From Paracoccaceae bacterium (GTDB lineage: Bacteria; Pseudomonadota; Alphaproteobacteria; Rhodobacterales; Rhodobacteraceae), in the NCBI GenBank assembly GCA_030148005.1, contig JASBUI010000035.1:1-47717 (forward strand): DNA of 47,717 nucleotides, in the 5' to 3' direction. Shown here piece after piece: positions 18,751 to 27,110 of the stretch. The number at the start of each line of letters is the position of its first letter. Positions within the stretch are counted from its first letter, which is position 1. The notes under the pieces were generated by a model. It was not told where the DNA came from. It made no database searches and was given only the letters and a program-made list of their open reading frames with translations. Position numbers and translations under genes: made by a program.

Positions 18751-19643
18751 CACTCGCTTCCTCTTTGCGTGGGATCAAGAACATCGCGCAGCGCATCGCC
18801 AACAAGGTTGAAAGCCAGCGCAAGCATCAGGATCGCCGCGCCCGGAAAGAACACCAGCCAAGGCGCTGCCTGAAAATAGGTCTGGTTCTCAAATATGATG
18901 TTGCCCCAGCTGGGCGTCGGCGGCTGCACACCAATGCCCAGATAGCTTAGCGTTGCCTCCAAAAGGACCGTCGTGGAAATTCCAAGCGTGCCCCAGACAA
19001 TGATCGTGGGGACAAGATGCGGCAGGATATGGCGAAACAGGATACGCAGGTTTCCGGCGCCAAGCGTGCGCTCTGCGGCGATGAACTCGCGCTCGGCAAG
19101 CGATGTCGTCTCGGTATAAAGAACGCGCGCCGCCTGAACCCAGTTGACCGTGGCAATCACCATCACGACGATCCAGAGCGAGGGTTGAAAGATCGCCGCC
19201 AGCGTGATCGCCAGCAAAAGCGCAGGGAATGCCATCATAAGATCGGTGAACCGCATCAGAACACCGCCGACCCAGCCGCGAAAATATCCCGCCGTGACGC
19301 CGACAACCGTCCCGATGACAAGCGCAATTCCGTTCGCCACAACCCCGATAAGCAAAGAGGTGCGCGCGCCGTAAAGAATGCGGGTCAAAAGATCGCGGCC
19401 CAAAAGGTCTGTTCCCAGAACGAAAGTGGCACTGGGCCCGATTGGCGCGCCCTCAAGGGTGAGACCGTCAAACATCTGATCGTTCGGTGAATAGGGCGTC
19501 AGCCACGGCGCAAAAACCGCGCCAAGAAAGGCGATCAGGATAAGCGATATGCCCACCAGCGCCATCTTGCGATGCGCCAGCCGGGACAGGGCGCTTGGCG
19601 GAAGGGTTTCTGCGGAAATTTCAGGTGCGCCTGCTTTTGTCAT
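18750..19643 (-). CDS. ABC transporter permease (DppC-like)
   Basis: This is the second permease of the amide-type importer, 297 residues from ATG 19643 (a GTG at 19646 is one codon earlier). Motifs are LGTDLLGRDLLTRILYGART in the loop after the first membrane segment, the EAA loop RTLGAGNLRILFRHILPH and the ending VGDALRDVLDPTQRGSE. It overlaps the end of the ANTAR regulator gene by about 23 bases, so regulator and transporter are read from one message. Confidence 0.91.
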   Translation of the reverse strand: MTKAGAPEISAETLPPSALSRLAHRKMALVGISLILIAFLGAVFAPWLTPYSPNDQMFDGLTLEGAPIGPSATFVLGTDLLGRDLLTRILYGARTSLLIGVVANGIALVIGTVVGVTAGYFRGWVGGVLMRFTDLMMAFPALLLAITLAAIFQPSLWIVVMVIATVNWVQAARVLYTETTSLAEREFIAAERTLGAGNLRILFRHILPHLVPTIIVWGTLGISTTVLLEATLSYLGIGVQPPTPSWGNIIFENQTYFQAAPWLVFFPGAAILMLALAFNLVGDALRDVLDPTQRGSE

Positions 19644-20235
19644 CACGCCCCCCGTCGTTTTCTTCGGCCATGCGCGCGACGATCCGCTGCGCGGCCTGCT
19701 CGATCGTCACCTGCCATGCCATCGCCAGTTGCCGCAGCTGCGCATAGGCCTGCGCTTCGCTCTGGCCCCGCGTCGCCAAAAGCGTCACGGCGCGAACAAC
19801 CGTCTGGCGCTCATCCAGCCGCGCCCGCAGATCCGATATCTCTACCGCAAGGCTGCGCCGCGCTTCAAAAGCATGGCGCGCAATCAAAAGCGCGCTATAG
19901 ACCCCGCTGTCGCCGACCGGCTTGTGAAGCTGGGTATCGGCGCCTTGGGCAAGCGCCCATTCGACACGGCCCGGTGCCTCAGAGCCGATCAAGGCGATCA
20001 TCGGCATCGGCGCCTCGCCCGGATCCCAAGGGAACTGCGCGTCATAGCCCATATCGGCATCAAAAAAGACAAAGTCGGCACCCAAGGTATAGGCGCTTAG
20101 ATCCGGCCACTGGTCGCTGAATTCCAACCCGATGGCCGCCAATTGCCGCCCAAGCGCCTGCACGGTCGCATGCGGCCGGTGCAGGATCACCGCCCTTGCG
20201 CCGCCAAGACTTGGTATATGCAGCCGCTTTTTCAT
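19621..20235 (-). CDS. amiR: AmiR-like ANTAR-domain transcription antiterminator
   Basis: This is an RNA-binding antitermination factor, 204 residues. Residues about 13-115 form a receiver-like domain lacking a clear phosphorylation triad (VFFDADMG near 56-63). Residues about 123-145 form a helical linker (coiled coil in AmiR) and residues about 136-187 the ANTAR domain, with LDERQTVVRAVTLLATRG and AYAQLRQLAMAW...VTIEQAAQRIV as landmarks. The start ATG 20235 overlaps the amiC stop by ATGA, as in the Pseudomonas aeruginosa amiC-amiR pair. In that system AmiC sequesters AmiR until an amide inducer binds. The terminator-bearing leader ahead of amiC (21346-21423) is its likely target, making the operon self-regulated. 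Confidence 0.88.
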   Translation of the reverse strand: MKKRLHIPSLGGARAVILHRPHATVQALGRQLAAIGLEFSDQWPDLSAYTLGADFVFFDADMGYDAQFPWDPGEAPMPMIALIGSEAPGRVEWALAQGADTQLHKPVGDSGVYSALLIARHAFEARRSLAVEISDLRARLDERQTVVRAVTLLATRGQSEAQAYAQLRQLAMAWQVTIEQAAQRIVARMAEENDGGRDDKSRRT

Positions 20236-21335
20236 TTCACAACCGTCAGGTTTGGCCAGCGCGCATATGGAACGCGGCTTCGGCGCGAGAGGTAGGGATC
20301 GGCCGCAAGCGCCGGCCATTTTTCAAGCACGTCGAACTTGCCGCCCTCGACCTGTGCGATCAGAACCGGAAGCGCCGTGTGATGGGTCTCGGCGTCAATG
20401 CCCGCCTTGGCCGCCTCTGAGGAGGCAAGCAAATCGGCCAGACCTGCCGTTTCGGCCTGCGGGCTGCGCGACAAAAGCCCCGCGAGCGTGTAGACCGCAA
20501 AGAACGCGGAAGCCTCAAGCGAGGATCCGAAATCCTGTTTGGGATGGTCGGGCCAGCCTACCTGTCCGCGAAAATACGGCCCGGCCGAGATCAGCCCCTC
20601 TGCGGCTTCTCCCAGTTCTTCAAGCTCGCACTCTGTCAGGTTGCACGACAAAACCGGGCAGGTGTCGGCGCGGAAATAGCTGTCTTGCCGCCCAAGTTCG
20701 GCATAGGCGCGCAGAAAGGCGTATGAGGACGAACCGATCAGCGAATTGACGATGAAGTTCGGGCGGCTTGCCCGGATCTCATCGATCATGTGGTCGATGG
20801 CGGTGTCGCCGATGGGCAAGTAACGCTCGCCCAGAACTTCGCCCTTGGCTGCGGTGATGACATCGCGGGCCACGCGGTTCATCTCCCACCCCCAGATATA
20901 GTTCGATCCGGTCAGAAAGGCAGAGCGCCCGTATCTGTCGAAGGCCCAGTGAAGCAGCGGCAACAGATGCTGGTTCGGGCAGGCATGGGTATAGACCACG
21001 TGATCGGATGCCTCGAACCCCTCATAGGGCGTGGCATACCACAAGGTTCCCCCCGCCCGCTCAAGCCCCGGAATGACTTCTTTGCGGCTCCACGATGTCA
21101 TGCAGCCAACGACGTGCCGGGCCGAAGTATCGCGCAGTATCTCGGCGCAAAGCGGCTGATAAAGATCGATGCTGCACTTTGGGTCGCGCTCTACCGGGAC
21201 AAGCTCAATGTCCAGCGCAGGGTCATCGTTGACCTGCGCAATGGCGTTCATGGCGCCGGTATAGCAGGCCTCGGACATCAGGGCATAGCTGCCCTGACGC
21301 GAGTAGAGAATTCCGATTTCGATGCGCCGCCGCAT
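20232..21335 (-). CDS. amiC: AmiC-like cytoplasmic amide sensor / negative regulator
   Basis: This is a periplasmic-binding-protein fold of the urea/amide type (UrtA relative) used as a cytoplasmic sensor, 367 residues. It starts MRRRIEIGILYSRQGSYALM directly at the first beta strand, with no signal peptide, in contrast to UrtA. Shared UrtA/AmiC blocks are GCMTSWSRKEVIPGLE and YATPYEGFEASDHV. The start ATG 21335 has a GGGGGA ribosome site; the open frame upstream runs through the leader terminator and is not translated. In the known AmiC/AmiR system it binds the antiterminator and releases it on amide binding. It is first in an operon with amiR, an importer and an acetamidase. The inducing ligand is unknown. 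Confidence 0.88.
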   Translation of the reverse strand: MRRRIEIGILYSRQGSYALMSEACYTGAMNAIAQVNDDPALDIELVPVERDPKCSIDLYQPLCAEILRDTSARHVVGCMTSWSRKEVIPGLERAGGTLWYATPYEGFEASDHVVYTHACPNQHLLPLLHWAFDRYGRSAFLTGSNYIWGWEMNRVARDVITAAKGEVLGERYLPIGDTAIDHMIDEIRASRPNFIVNSLIGSSSYAFLRAYAELGRQDSYFRADTCPVLSCNLTECELEELGEAAEGLISAGPYFRGQVGWPDHPKQDFGSSLEASAFFAVYTLAGLLSRSPQAETAGLADLLASSEAAKAGIDAETHHTALPVLIAQVEGGKFDVLEKWPALAADPYLSRRSRVPYARWPNLTVVK

Positions 21336-21345
21336 GCACGTCCCC

Positions 21346-21423
21346 CAAAAGCAAAACCCCGCACCCGACACCACATTTCGTGGGCAGGAAGCGGGGCTCG
21401 AATGCCGTCCAGAATCTTTCCGG
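21346..21423 (-). promoter_or_regulatory. Leader attenuator ahead of amiC: intrinsic terminator with upstream hairpins
   Basis: Read on the minus strand, GCCCCGC (21391-21397 on plus) pairs with GCGGGGT (21356-21362), with an inner CCAC/GTGG stem, and is followed by TTTTGCTTTT, a convincing intrinsic terminator between promoter and ribosome site. Just upstream lie two small hairpins, CCGGA-AAGAT-TCTGG (21409-21423) and GGC-ATTCGA-GCC (21395-21406). The second shares bases with the 5' arm of the terminator, so both cannot form. That is the architecture of ANTAR-dependent antitermination, although the loops do not match the usual A1/G4 hexaloop perfectly. A TTGACT -35-like box lies at 21459-21464; no strong -10 is evident. 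Confidence 0.75.
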
Positions 21424-21885
21424 TATGTTCACCCACAGTTTCGCGCAATGCGTAACTCAGTCAAGCCCCTTGCAAGATTCGCGCATATTTCAGTTGTTTT
21501 GGAAAAAATCTTGGCAACTCTGAACAGAACTGCGGCCTTTTGCTGAAAAAACTTGCGTCGGGCGATCAAAGACCCGCCGATCCGGGTGCCCGGAAAGTCC
21601 AGCCTAAAGGCTGGCGGCAAAGTTCCCGCAATTTCAGGCAGAAAAGGCGCATCCAAAGGGCCCGCGTTTTGCCCCGCAGATCGGCGAAAACGCCGCCCGA
21701 AATTCACAACCCGCTTGAAAGGTGAACAGAATTCAAAAAAACTGCGCTAAGATTGATCACTACCTGCCGCAGTCGTCTGGACCCTCGCTCATCTCCTTCG
21801 AATCTCTTTACTTTTCCCAAGCTCATTCGATGGATCCCAGTGGTGTCACAAGGCAATTTGCGCATGTCACCAAGGAATAACGACT
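21424..21885. promoter_or_regulatory. Divergent regulatory region between the two amide operons
   Basis: This gene-free region must hold the rightward promoter of the amidase cluster and the leftward one of amiC. It contains CCAGCC-TAAA-GGCTGG (21599-21614), next to TCCGG-GTGC-CCGGA (21582-21594), and CGGCG-AAAA-CGCCG (21682-21695). An imperfect long inverted repeat built on gcgtttt...aaaacgc (about 21657-21698) could compete with the last. These would lie in a long amidase leader if transcription starts near 21550. No uridine-flanked terminator is visible on this side. The amidase ribosome site AAGGA is nine bases before its ATG. A palindromic CGCATTGCG is at 21442-21450 (reverse orientation). 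Confidence 0.5.
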
Positions 21886-23541
21886 ATGGACGACACCGGG
21901 ATCACAGAGGCCGATATCGAAGCTGCAGAGCGTCTGCTTGGCATCGCCTATAGCGCCCGTGAGCGCGCCCAGATGGCCGGTAATCTTGTCGGCCAGATCC
22001 AGCTTGCAAAGGATCGCCGCGCCCTGCCTTTGGCCAATGACGTCCCGACCGCCAGCCGCTTTGATCCGCGCCTTCCGGGCTTTGAGCTTTCAGTCAAGAA
22101 CGACGCGCAAACATATGATTTAACGAAAAACTCTTCACCGGAAGATGATGATGACATCGCCTTTGCCCCGATCAGCGATTTGGCCACTTGGATCCGCGAG
22201 GGATCGCTGACCAGCCGCCGCCTGACAGAGATTTACCTGACCCGCATCGAGCGGCTGAACGACAAGCTTGAATGCTTTGCCACCGTCACCGCGGACCTTG
22301 CCCTTTCCCAAGCGGACGCTGCCGATGCGCTGACCGCAAGAGGGGTCAATCTTGGCCCGCTGCATGGCATCCCCTACGGCGCCAAGGACCTTCTGGATAC
22401 CGCAGGAGTGACGACCGGCTGGGGGGCAGAGCCCTATCAGGATCGTCTGCCGGACACGGATGCGCATATCGTGGTGAAACTGCGCAACGCGGGCGCTGTC
22501 CTTTTGGGCAAAACCACCTTGGGTGCACTTGCATATAATGACATCTGGTATGGCGGACGCACCCGAAACCCATGGAACCTCAACGAAGGCTCTAGCGGGT
22601 CAAGCGCAGGCTCTGCCTCGGCCACGGCCGGCGGGCTTTGCGCCTTTGCAATCGGGACCGAAACGTTGGGTTCGATCACCTCGCCCAGCCAGCGCTGCGG
22701 CACCACCGGCCTGCGCCCGACCTTTGGGCGGGTCTCGCGCCGGGGGGCAATGGCGCTTAGCTACTCGCTGGACAAGATCGGGCCGATCTGCCGCAACGTT
22801 CAGGATAATGCGATCGTTCTGGCGGCAATAAACGGCGCCGACCCTGCCGATCGGTTCAACATCGCCGCCCCTTTCGGCTTTGATGCAGGGCGCGACGTCA
22901 GCAAACTTCGGGTCGGCTATCTGCCAGAGGCCTTTGGCGAGGGCGCAACAGAGGTCGACCATGCAGCACTGAAAGCGGTGCGCGACATGGGGCTGGAGGT
23001 CGTGCCCGTCACCCTGCCCGATCTGCCCTATGGATCGTTGATGAACACCGTCTATGCCGAGGCCGCCGCCGCCTTTGAGCATCTGACGCTGGACGATACC
23101 GACGACACGCTGACGTGGCAGGACGACGGCGCGTGGCCCAATACGTTCCGAAAGGCGCGGTTTTTGTCGGCCGTAGACCAGATTCAGCTCGACCGGCTGC
23201 GCTATCTGGTCATGCAGGCCCTGAACGACACTTTCGAAAATATCGACGCCATGATCGGGCCTTTCATGACAGGCCCGATGCTGATCGCCAGCAACTTTAC
23301 CGGACACCCCTGCCTACACCTGCGCGCTGGCTTTATGAACCTTGGCACCCGCGGCGCGGCGTCCTTGGGGGCGGGCAAGCTGACAACCGGCTCTGCCGAT
23401 CAGAAGGGGCGCACCTTTACCGTTCCCCAAGGCATTTCCCTTTGGGGAAAACTCTTTGACGAAGGCACAATCCTAAGCCTTGGGATGGCGCTTGAGAAGA
23501 AATTGGACGTGGTTTCAAAACGGCCCGAATTCCCGGCCTGA
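21886..23541 (+). CDS. Amidase-signature family amidase
   Basis: This is a Ser-cisSer-Lys amidase, 551 residues, cytoplasmic (no signal peptide). Catalytic residues can be placed by motif: Lys167 in GIPYGAKDLLDT, cis-Ser239 in GSSGSSAGSA and nucleophile Ser263 in GTETLGSITSPS, 24 residues apart as in characterised members. An N-terminal region of about 95 residues, with an acidic stretch SSPEDDDD, precedes the core. The start ATG 21886 has AAGGA upstream. It opens the plus-strand cluster containing an importer and a second acetamidase, so it probably cleaves an imported amide or an N-acyl compound; the substrate is not defined. Confidence 0.92.
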   Translation: MDDTGITEADIEAAERLLGIAYSARERAQMAGNLVGQIQLAKDRRALPLANDVPTASRFDPRLPGFELSVKNDAQTYDLTKNSSPEDDDDIAFAPISDLATWIREGSLTSRRLTEIYLTRIERLNDKLECFATVTADLALSQADAADALTARGVNLGPLHGIPYGAKDLLDTAGVTTGWGAEPYQDRLPDTDAHIVVKLRNAGAVLLGKTTLGALAYNDIWYGGRTRNPWNLNEGSSGSSAGSASATAGGLCAFAIGTETLGSITSPSQRCGTTGLRPTFGRVSRRGAMALSYSLDKIGPICRNVQDNAIVLAAINGADPADRFNIAAPFGFDAGRDVSKLRVGYLPEAFGEGATEVDHAALKAVRDMGLEVVPVTLPDLPYGSLMNTVYAEAAAAFEHLTLDDTDDTLTWQDDGAWPNTFRKARFLSAVDQIQLDRLRYLVMQALNDTFENIDAMIGPFMTGPMLIASNFTGHPCLHLRAGFMNLGTRGAASLGAGKLTTGSADQKGRTFTVPQGISLWGKLFDEGTILSLGMALEKKLDVVSKRPEFPA

Positions 23542-23732
23542 ACCGCGCAAAACCTATTGTGTCGGCCGCCCATTTTTCCGGCGGCAGCTTACCAGTGCAC
23601 AGCCCTTCGGCCCCTTTGGCCGGCGGCTAAAGACACCAGACAGAGTTCGCGCCAAGCGAACCATCAATTTCGGCACCCGGCCACGCGCGATCCATTCCGT
23701 TCATCGCGCGGCCCCAACATTGGAGACAGACC

Positions 23733-25274
23733 ATGAAACGCAGGGATTTTCTTAAAAGCACATCCGCCCTTCTGGGAGGCACCATCATCTACAGCCTGGC
23801 CGCACCCATGGCGGCAAACGCCCAGCCGGTCACCGGCGGCACGCTGATCTGGGGCCATTCCGAGACCACGCAGAACCTTGATATGCACCAGACCGGAACC
23901 GCCTCGACCGGCCGGGTTCTTCAGAACGTTCACAGCTCGATCGTTACCGTCGACAAGGACCTGAACGTCATCCCCAATCTTGCTGAAAGCTTTGAACAAT
24001 CGGCCGACGGGCTGACCTATACCTTCAAGCTTCGCTCTGGCGTAAAGTTCCATGACGGCTCCGACATGACATCTGCGGATGTGAAATACTCATTCGAGCG
24101 CTGCAAGGACCCGGCAACGGGCGCCGTCAACTTTGAGGTCTTTAACGCCGTCAAATCCATCGACACGCCCGATCCGATGACCGTTATCGTCACGCTGGAC
24201 AAGATCAACGCCCCCTTCCTCAGCCGCCTTGCCGAAAACGGCGCAGGCGTCATCATGCCCGAAGGATCGGGCGATGTTCAGGGCACCACCCCCATCGGTG
24301 CAGGCCCCTTCAAGTTCGTTCGCCGCGAGTTTGGCAATGAGGTCGAACTGGCCCGTTTTGACGACTATTGGGAAGGCCCGGCCTATCTGGACAAGGTCAT
24401 CGCGCGCGAGATCACTGAACCCACAGTGCGCCTGACCGGCCTGCGCACGGGCGAGTTGCACATGATCAACGACATCCCCGCCGATCGCATGGCAGAGATA
24501 AAATCAGACCCGGCCTTTCAGGTTGTCACATGGTTCCCGCTGAACTGGGACTTTGTGAACTTCAACCACGACTTTGAGCCGTTCAAGGACCCGCGCGTGC
24601 GCAAGGCGCTGGACATGATGATCGACAAGGAACAACTGCTGGAAGGGGCGCTTTGGGGCGAAGGACAGGTTACCGCATCGCCCAGCTACCCCACATCCGC
24701 CTCTTACAATCATGATCTGAAACAACGCGCGCAGGACATTGGCGGCGCTCGCGCCCTGCTGGAAGAGGCCGGATACGGCCCCGGTGAGCTTAAGGTCGTC
24801 TTCAAGGTCACGACCAACTACCCCTACCACGTCGAAGCCGCCCAGATCATGCTGGAATGGTTCCGCGAGGGTGGCGTCGATATGTCCATCGAACAGCTGA
24901 CTTGGTCCGACTGGCTTAGCCAGGTCTGGGTCGACAAGGACTTTCAGATTTCCATGATGAACTTCTTCACCCTGTGGGAACCTGACTTTCTCTACTACAG
25001 CCTGTGGAACAGCACCGGCGCCTTCAACTATCGCAAGATCAGCGATCCAGTGATCGACGATCTGACCGAAAAGGCCCGCATCACGACCGACCCGCAAGCG
25101 CGCGCCGATATCTACAAGGCGGTGCAAAAGCGCGTCTTTGACGAAACCCACGACGTTTACCTGTGGTTCCGCAACGGCTCTATCGGGGCTGTGCCGGGCG
25201 TTGGCGGTCTTGATACGATCGTTCATCCCAACGGTTCGAACCTGAACTTCCACAAGGTCTGGCTTCAGGCCTGA
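23733..25274 (+). CDS. Family-5 extracellular solute-binding protein with Tat signal
   Basis: This is a periplasmic binding protein, 513 residues. The N terminus MKRRDFLKSTSALLGG is a twin-arginine signal with probable cleavage after residue 30 (ANA). Family features are LRSGVKFHDGSDMTSADVKYSFER, PIGAGPFKFVRREFGNEVEL and VRKALDMMIDKEQLLEGALWG. A GGAGA ribosome site precedes ATG 23733. The gap from the amidase is 191 bases, and a strong stem-loop follows the stop before the permeases. The Tat route suggests folding, possibly with a cofactor or ligand, before export; the binding protein of the opposing operon uses Sec instead. Confidence 0.92.
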   Translation: MKRRDFLKSTSALLGGTIIYSLAAPMAANAQPVTGGTLIWGHSETTQNLDMHQTGTASTGRVLQNVHSSIVTVDKDLNVIPNLAESFEQSADGLTYTFKLRSGVKFHDGSDMTSADVKYSFERCKDPATGAVNFEVFNAVKSIDTPDPMTVIVTLDKINAPFLSRLAENGAGVIMPEGSGDVQGTTPIGAGPFKFVRREFGNEVELARFDDYWEGPAYLDKVIAREITEPTVRLTGLRTGELHMINDIPADRMAEIKSDPAFQVVTWFPLNWDFVNFNHDFEPFKDPRVRKALDMMIDKEQLLEGALWGEGQVTASPSYPTSASYNHDLKQRAQDIGGARALLEEAGYGPGELKVVFKVTTNYPYHVEAAQIMLEWFREGGVDMSIEQLTWSDWLSQVWVDKDFQISMMNFFTLWEPDFLYYSLWNSTGAFNYRKISDPVIDDLTEKARITTDPQARADIYKAVQKRVFDETHDVYLWFRNGSIGAVPGVGGLDTIVHPNGSNLNFHKVWLQA

Positions 25275-25292
25275 TCATCGCGATCATCGCAC

Positions 25293-25316
25293 GCGGGGCC
25301 CAAGGCCGGGCCCCGC
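25293..25316 (+). promoter_or_regulatory. Stem-loop between binding protein and permease genes
   Basis: GCGGGGCCC (25293-25301), loop AAGGCC, GGGCCCCGC (25308-25316): nine perfect G+C-rich pairs, eighteen bases after the binding-protein stop. No T run follows, so partial termination or 3'-end protection of the binding-protein message is likelier than full termination. It has the same placement as the stem-loops at 4241-4268 and 12703-12724. Confidence 0.75.
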
Positions 25317-25338
25317 TGCGCACATTGGAACTTACTGA

Positions 25339-26280
25339 ATGATCTACCTGCTCAACCGCTCGGTATCCTTTGCCATAACCCTGCTTTTGATATCGGTCAT
25401 CACCTTTGCCGTGACCAACATCCTGCCGGGCGATGTGGCGATGATGATCATGGGCACGCAAAGCAACCCCGAAGCCCTTGCCGGCCTGCGCGAAAGCCTT
25501 GGCCTGAACGATCCGCTGGTCACCCAGTACCTGCGGTGGATCGGCGGGATGCTGACGGGCGACTGGGGCACAAGCCTTGTCTTCAAGGAAGAGATCGGCC
25601 CCCTGCTTTTGCAGAAGATGACGGCAAGCTCTTTGATCGTCGTGATGTCGATGACCATCGCCCTCACTGCCGCCGTGCCTCTTGGCGTCTGGGCAGCGGT
25701 GCACCGCGACAAATGGCAGGACACCGCAAGCAGCACCACCGCCCTTCTTGGCGTAAGCCTGCCGGATTTCTTTTGGGGCATCATGCTGATCCTGCTATTT
25801 GCCCGTGCTTTGGGATGGCTTCCCTCCAGCGGCTTTGTCGATCCCGGCGAAGACTTCCTTCGCGCCCTCAAACACGCGTTCCTGCCATCACTGGCGCTTG
25901 GTTTGGGCCTTATGGCCCACCTGACACGCATGACCCGCGCCACGATGACCGGCATTCTGGCGCAGGAGTTCATCCGCGTGGCCCGCGCCAAGGGCCTGCC
26001 GGAACGCACCGTCGTCTGGCGCTATGGGCTGGCCAATGCCATCGGCCCGGTGATGACGGTGGCAGGGTTGCAGGTGGGGTACCTTTTCGGCTCCATCATC
26101 GTGATGGAAAGCCTCTTTAACTACACCGGCATGGGCTGGCTGACCTATCAGGCGCTTTTGAACAGGGACATCCCGCTGATACAGGCAAGCGTTTTTGTTA
26201 TCGCCGCCGTTGTCATGCTGGCAAATCTGATCGTTGATCTGGCCTATGTCCTGGTCGATCCGCGCATCAGGTTGGGATAG
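25339..26280 (+). CDS. ABC transporter permease (DppB-like)
   Basis: This is an inner-membrane permease of the plus-strand amide/peptide importer, 313 residues, about six membrane segments. It begins MIYLLNRSVSFAITLLL, contains TNILPGDVAMMIMGTQ, the EAA loop RVARAKGLPERTVVWRYGLAN and ends VLVDPRIRLG. The ribosome site is weak (GGAA), consistent with lower expression than the binding protein. The downstream permease starts five bases after its stop. Confidence 0.92.
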   Translation: MIYLLNRSVSFAITLLLISVITFAVTNILPGDVAMMIMGTQSNPEALAGLRESLGLNDPLVTQYLRWIGGMLTGDWGTSLVFKEEIGPLLLQKMTASSLIVVMSMTIALTAAVPLGVWAAVHRDKWQDTASSTTALLGVSLPDFFWGIMLILLFARALGWLPSSGFVDPGEDFLRALKHAFLPSLALGLGLMAHLTRMTRATMTGILAQEFIRVARAKGLPERTVVWRYGLANAIGPVMTVAGLQVGYLFGSIIVMESLFNYTGMGWLTYQALLNRDIPLIQASVFVIAAVVMLANLIVDLAYVLVDPRIRLG

Positions 26281-26285
26281 CGGCG

Positions 26286-27110
26286 ATGAAGGGATTTCTG
26301 AACGCCAAGGGCCTGATCGGGATCGTTCTTGTCAGCGCCGTTCTATTGATCGCGATCTTCGCGCCAATGATCATCCCGGCAGAGTTTGCCACCAAGATGA
26401 ACATGCGCGCGCGCCTTGATCCACCAAGCCTTGAGTATCTCTTTGGCACTGATCAATTGGGCCGCAACATGTTCTATCGCGTGATGCTTGGCGCGCGCAC
26501 CTCGCTGACCATCGCCGTGACCGCCGTTGCGATGAGCGTTGCCATCGGCCTGCCGCTGGGTATCATATCGGGCTATTTCGGCGGGCTTACCGACAACGTG
26601 CTGATGCGCCTTGTCGATACGCTTCTCAGCTTTCCCGCCCTGCTTCTGGCCCTGACGATAAGCGCGGTTCTGGGCCCGAACCTGCAGAACACCATCATCG
26701 CCATCGGCATTGCCTTTACCCCGTTTCTGGCGCGCATCATTCGCGGCGAAGCCTTGCGCGTCACCCAGATGCCTTACGTAGAAGCCGCCCGCGCGGCGGG
26801 CACGACAGATGCGCTGATTATCCTGCGCCACATCCTGCCCAACATCATGCCGCCCGTGATCGTTCAGGCCACGATCAGCCTTGCCTTTGCAATCCTGGCC
26901 GAGGCAGGGCTTTCCTTTCTTGGCCTTGGAACTCAGCCGCCCCGCGCATCCTGGGGCCTGATGATACAAGCCTCGCGCGACTATCTGGATGTTGCCCCAT
27001 GGACCGCCCTTGTTCCCGGCGCGGCGGTTGCCTTGACGGTTCTGGGACTGAACATGTTCGGCGATGTCCTGCGCGATGTTCTGGACCCACGCGCACGGGC
27101 CGGGGGATGA
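26286..27110 (+). CDS. ABC transporter permease (DppC-like)
   Basis: This is the second permease, 274 residues. It shows LFGTDQLGRNMFYRVMLGART, the EAA loop RAAGTTDALIILRHILPN and the ending [17 protein letters not shown]. It is shorter at the N terminus than the other DppC-like proteins in the window but otherwise complete. Its stop overlaps the start of the fused ATPase (ATGA). Confidence 0.92.
   Translation: MKGFLNAKGLIGIVLVSAVLLIAIFAPMIIPAEFATKMNMRARLDPPSLEYLFGTDQLGRNMFYRVMLGARTSLTIAVTAVAMSVAIGLPLGIISGYFGGLTDNVLMRLVDTLLSFPALLLALTISAVLGPNLQNTIIAIGIAFTPFLARIIRGEALRVTQMPYVEAARAAGTTDALIILRHILPNIMPPVIVQATISLAFAILAEAGLSFLGLGTQPPRASWGLMIQASRDYLDVAPWTALVPGAAVALTVLGLNMFGDVLRDVLDPRARAGG

Noticed and set aside
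21599..21614. CCAGCC-TAAA-GGCTGG hairpin as part of a guanidine riboswitch
   Set aside because: The conserved ykkC or mini-ykkC sequence elements (such as ACGR loops) are absent nearby.
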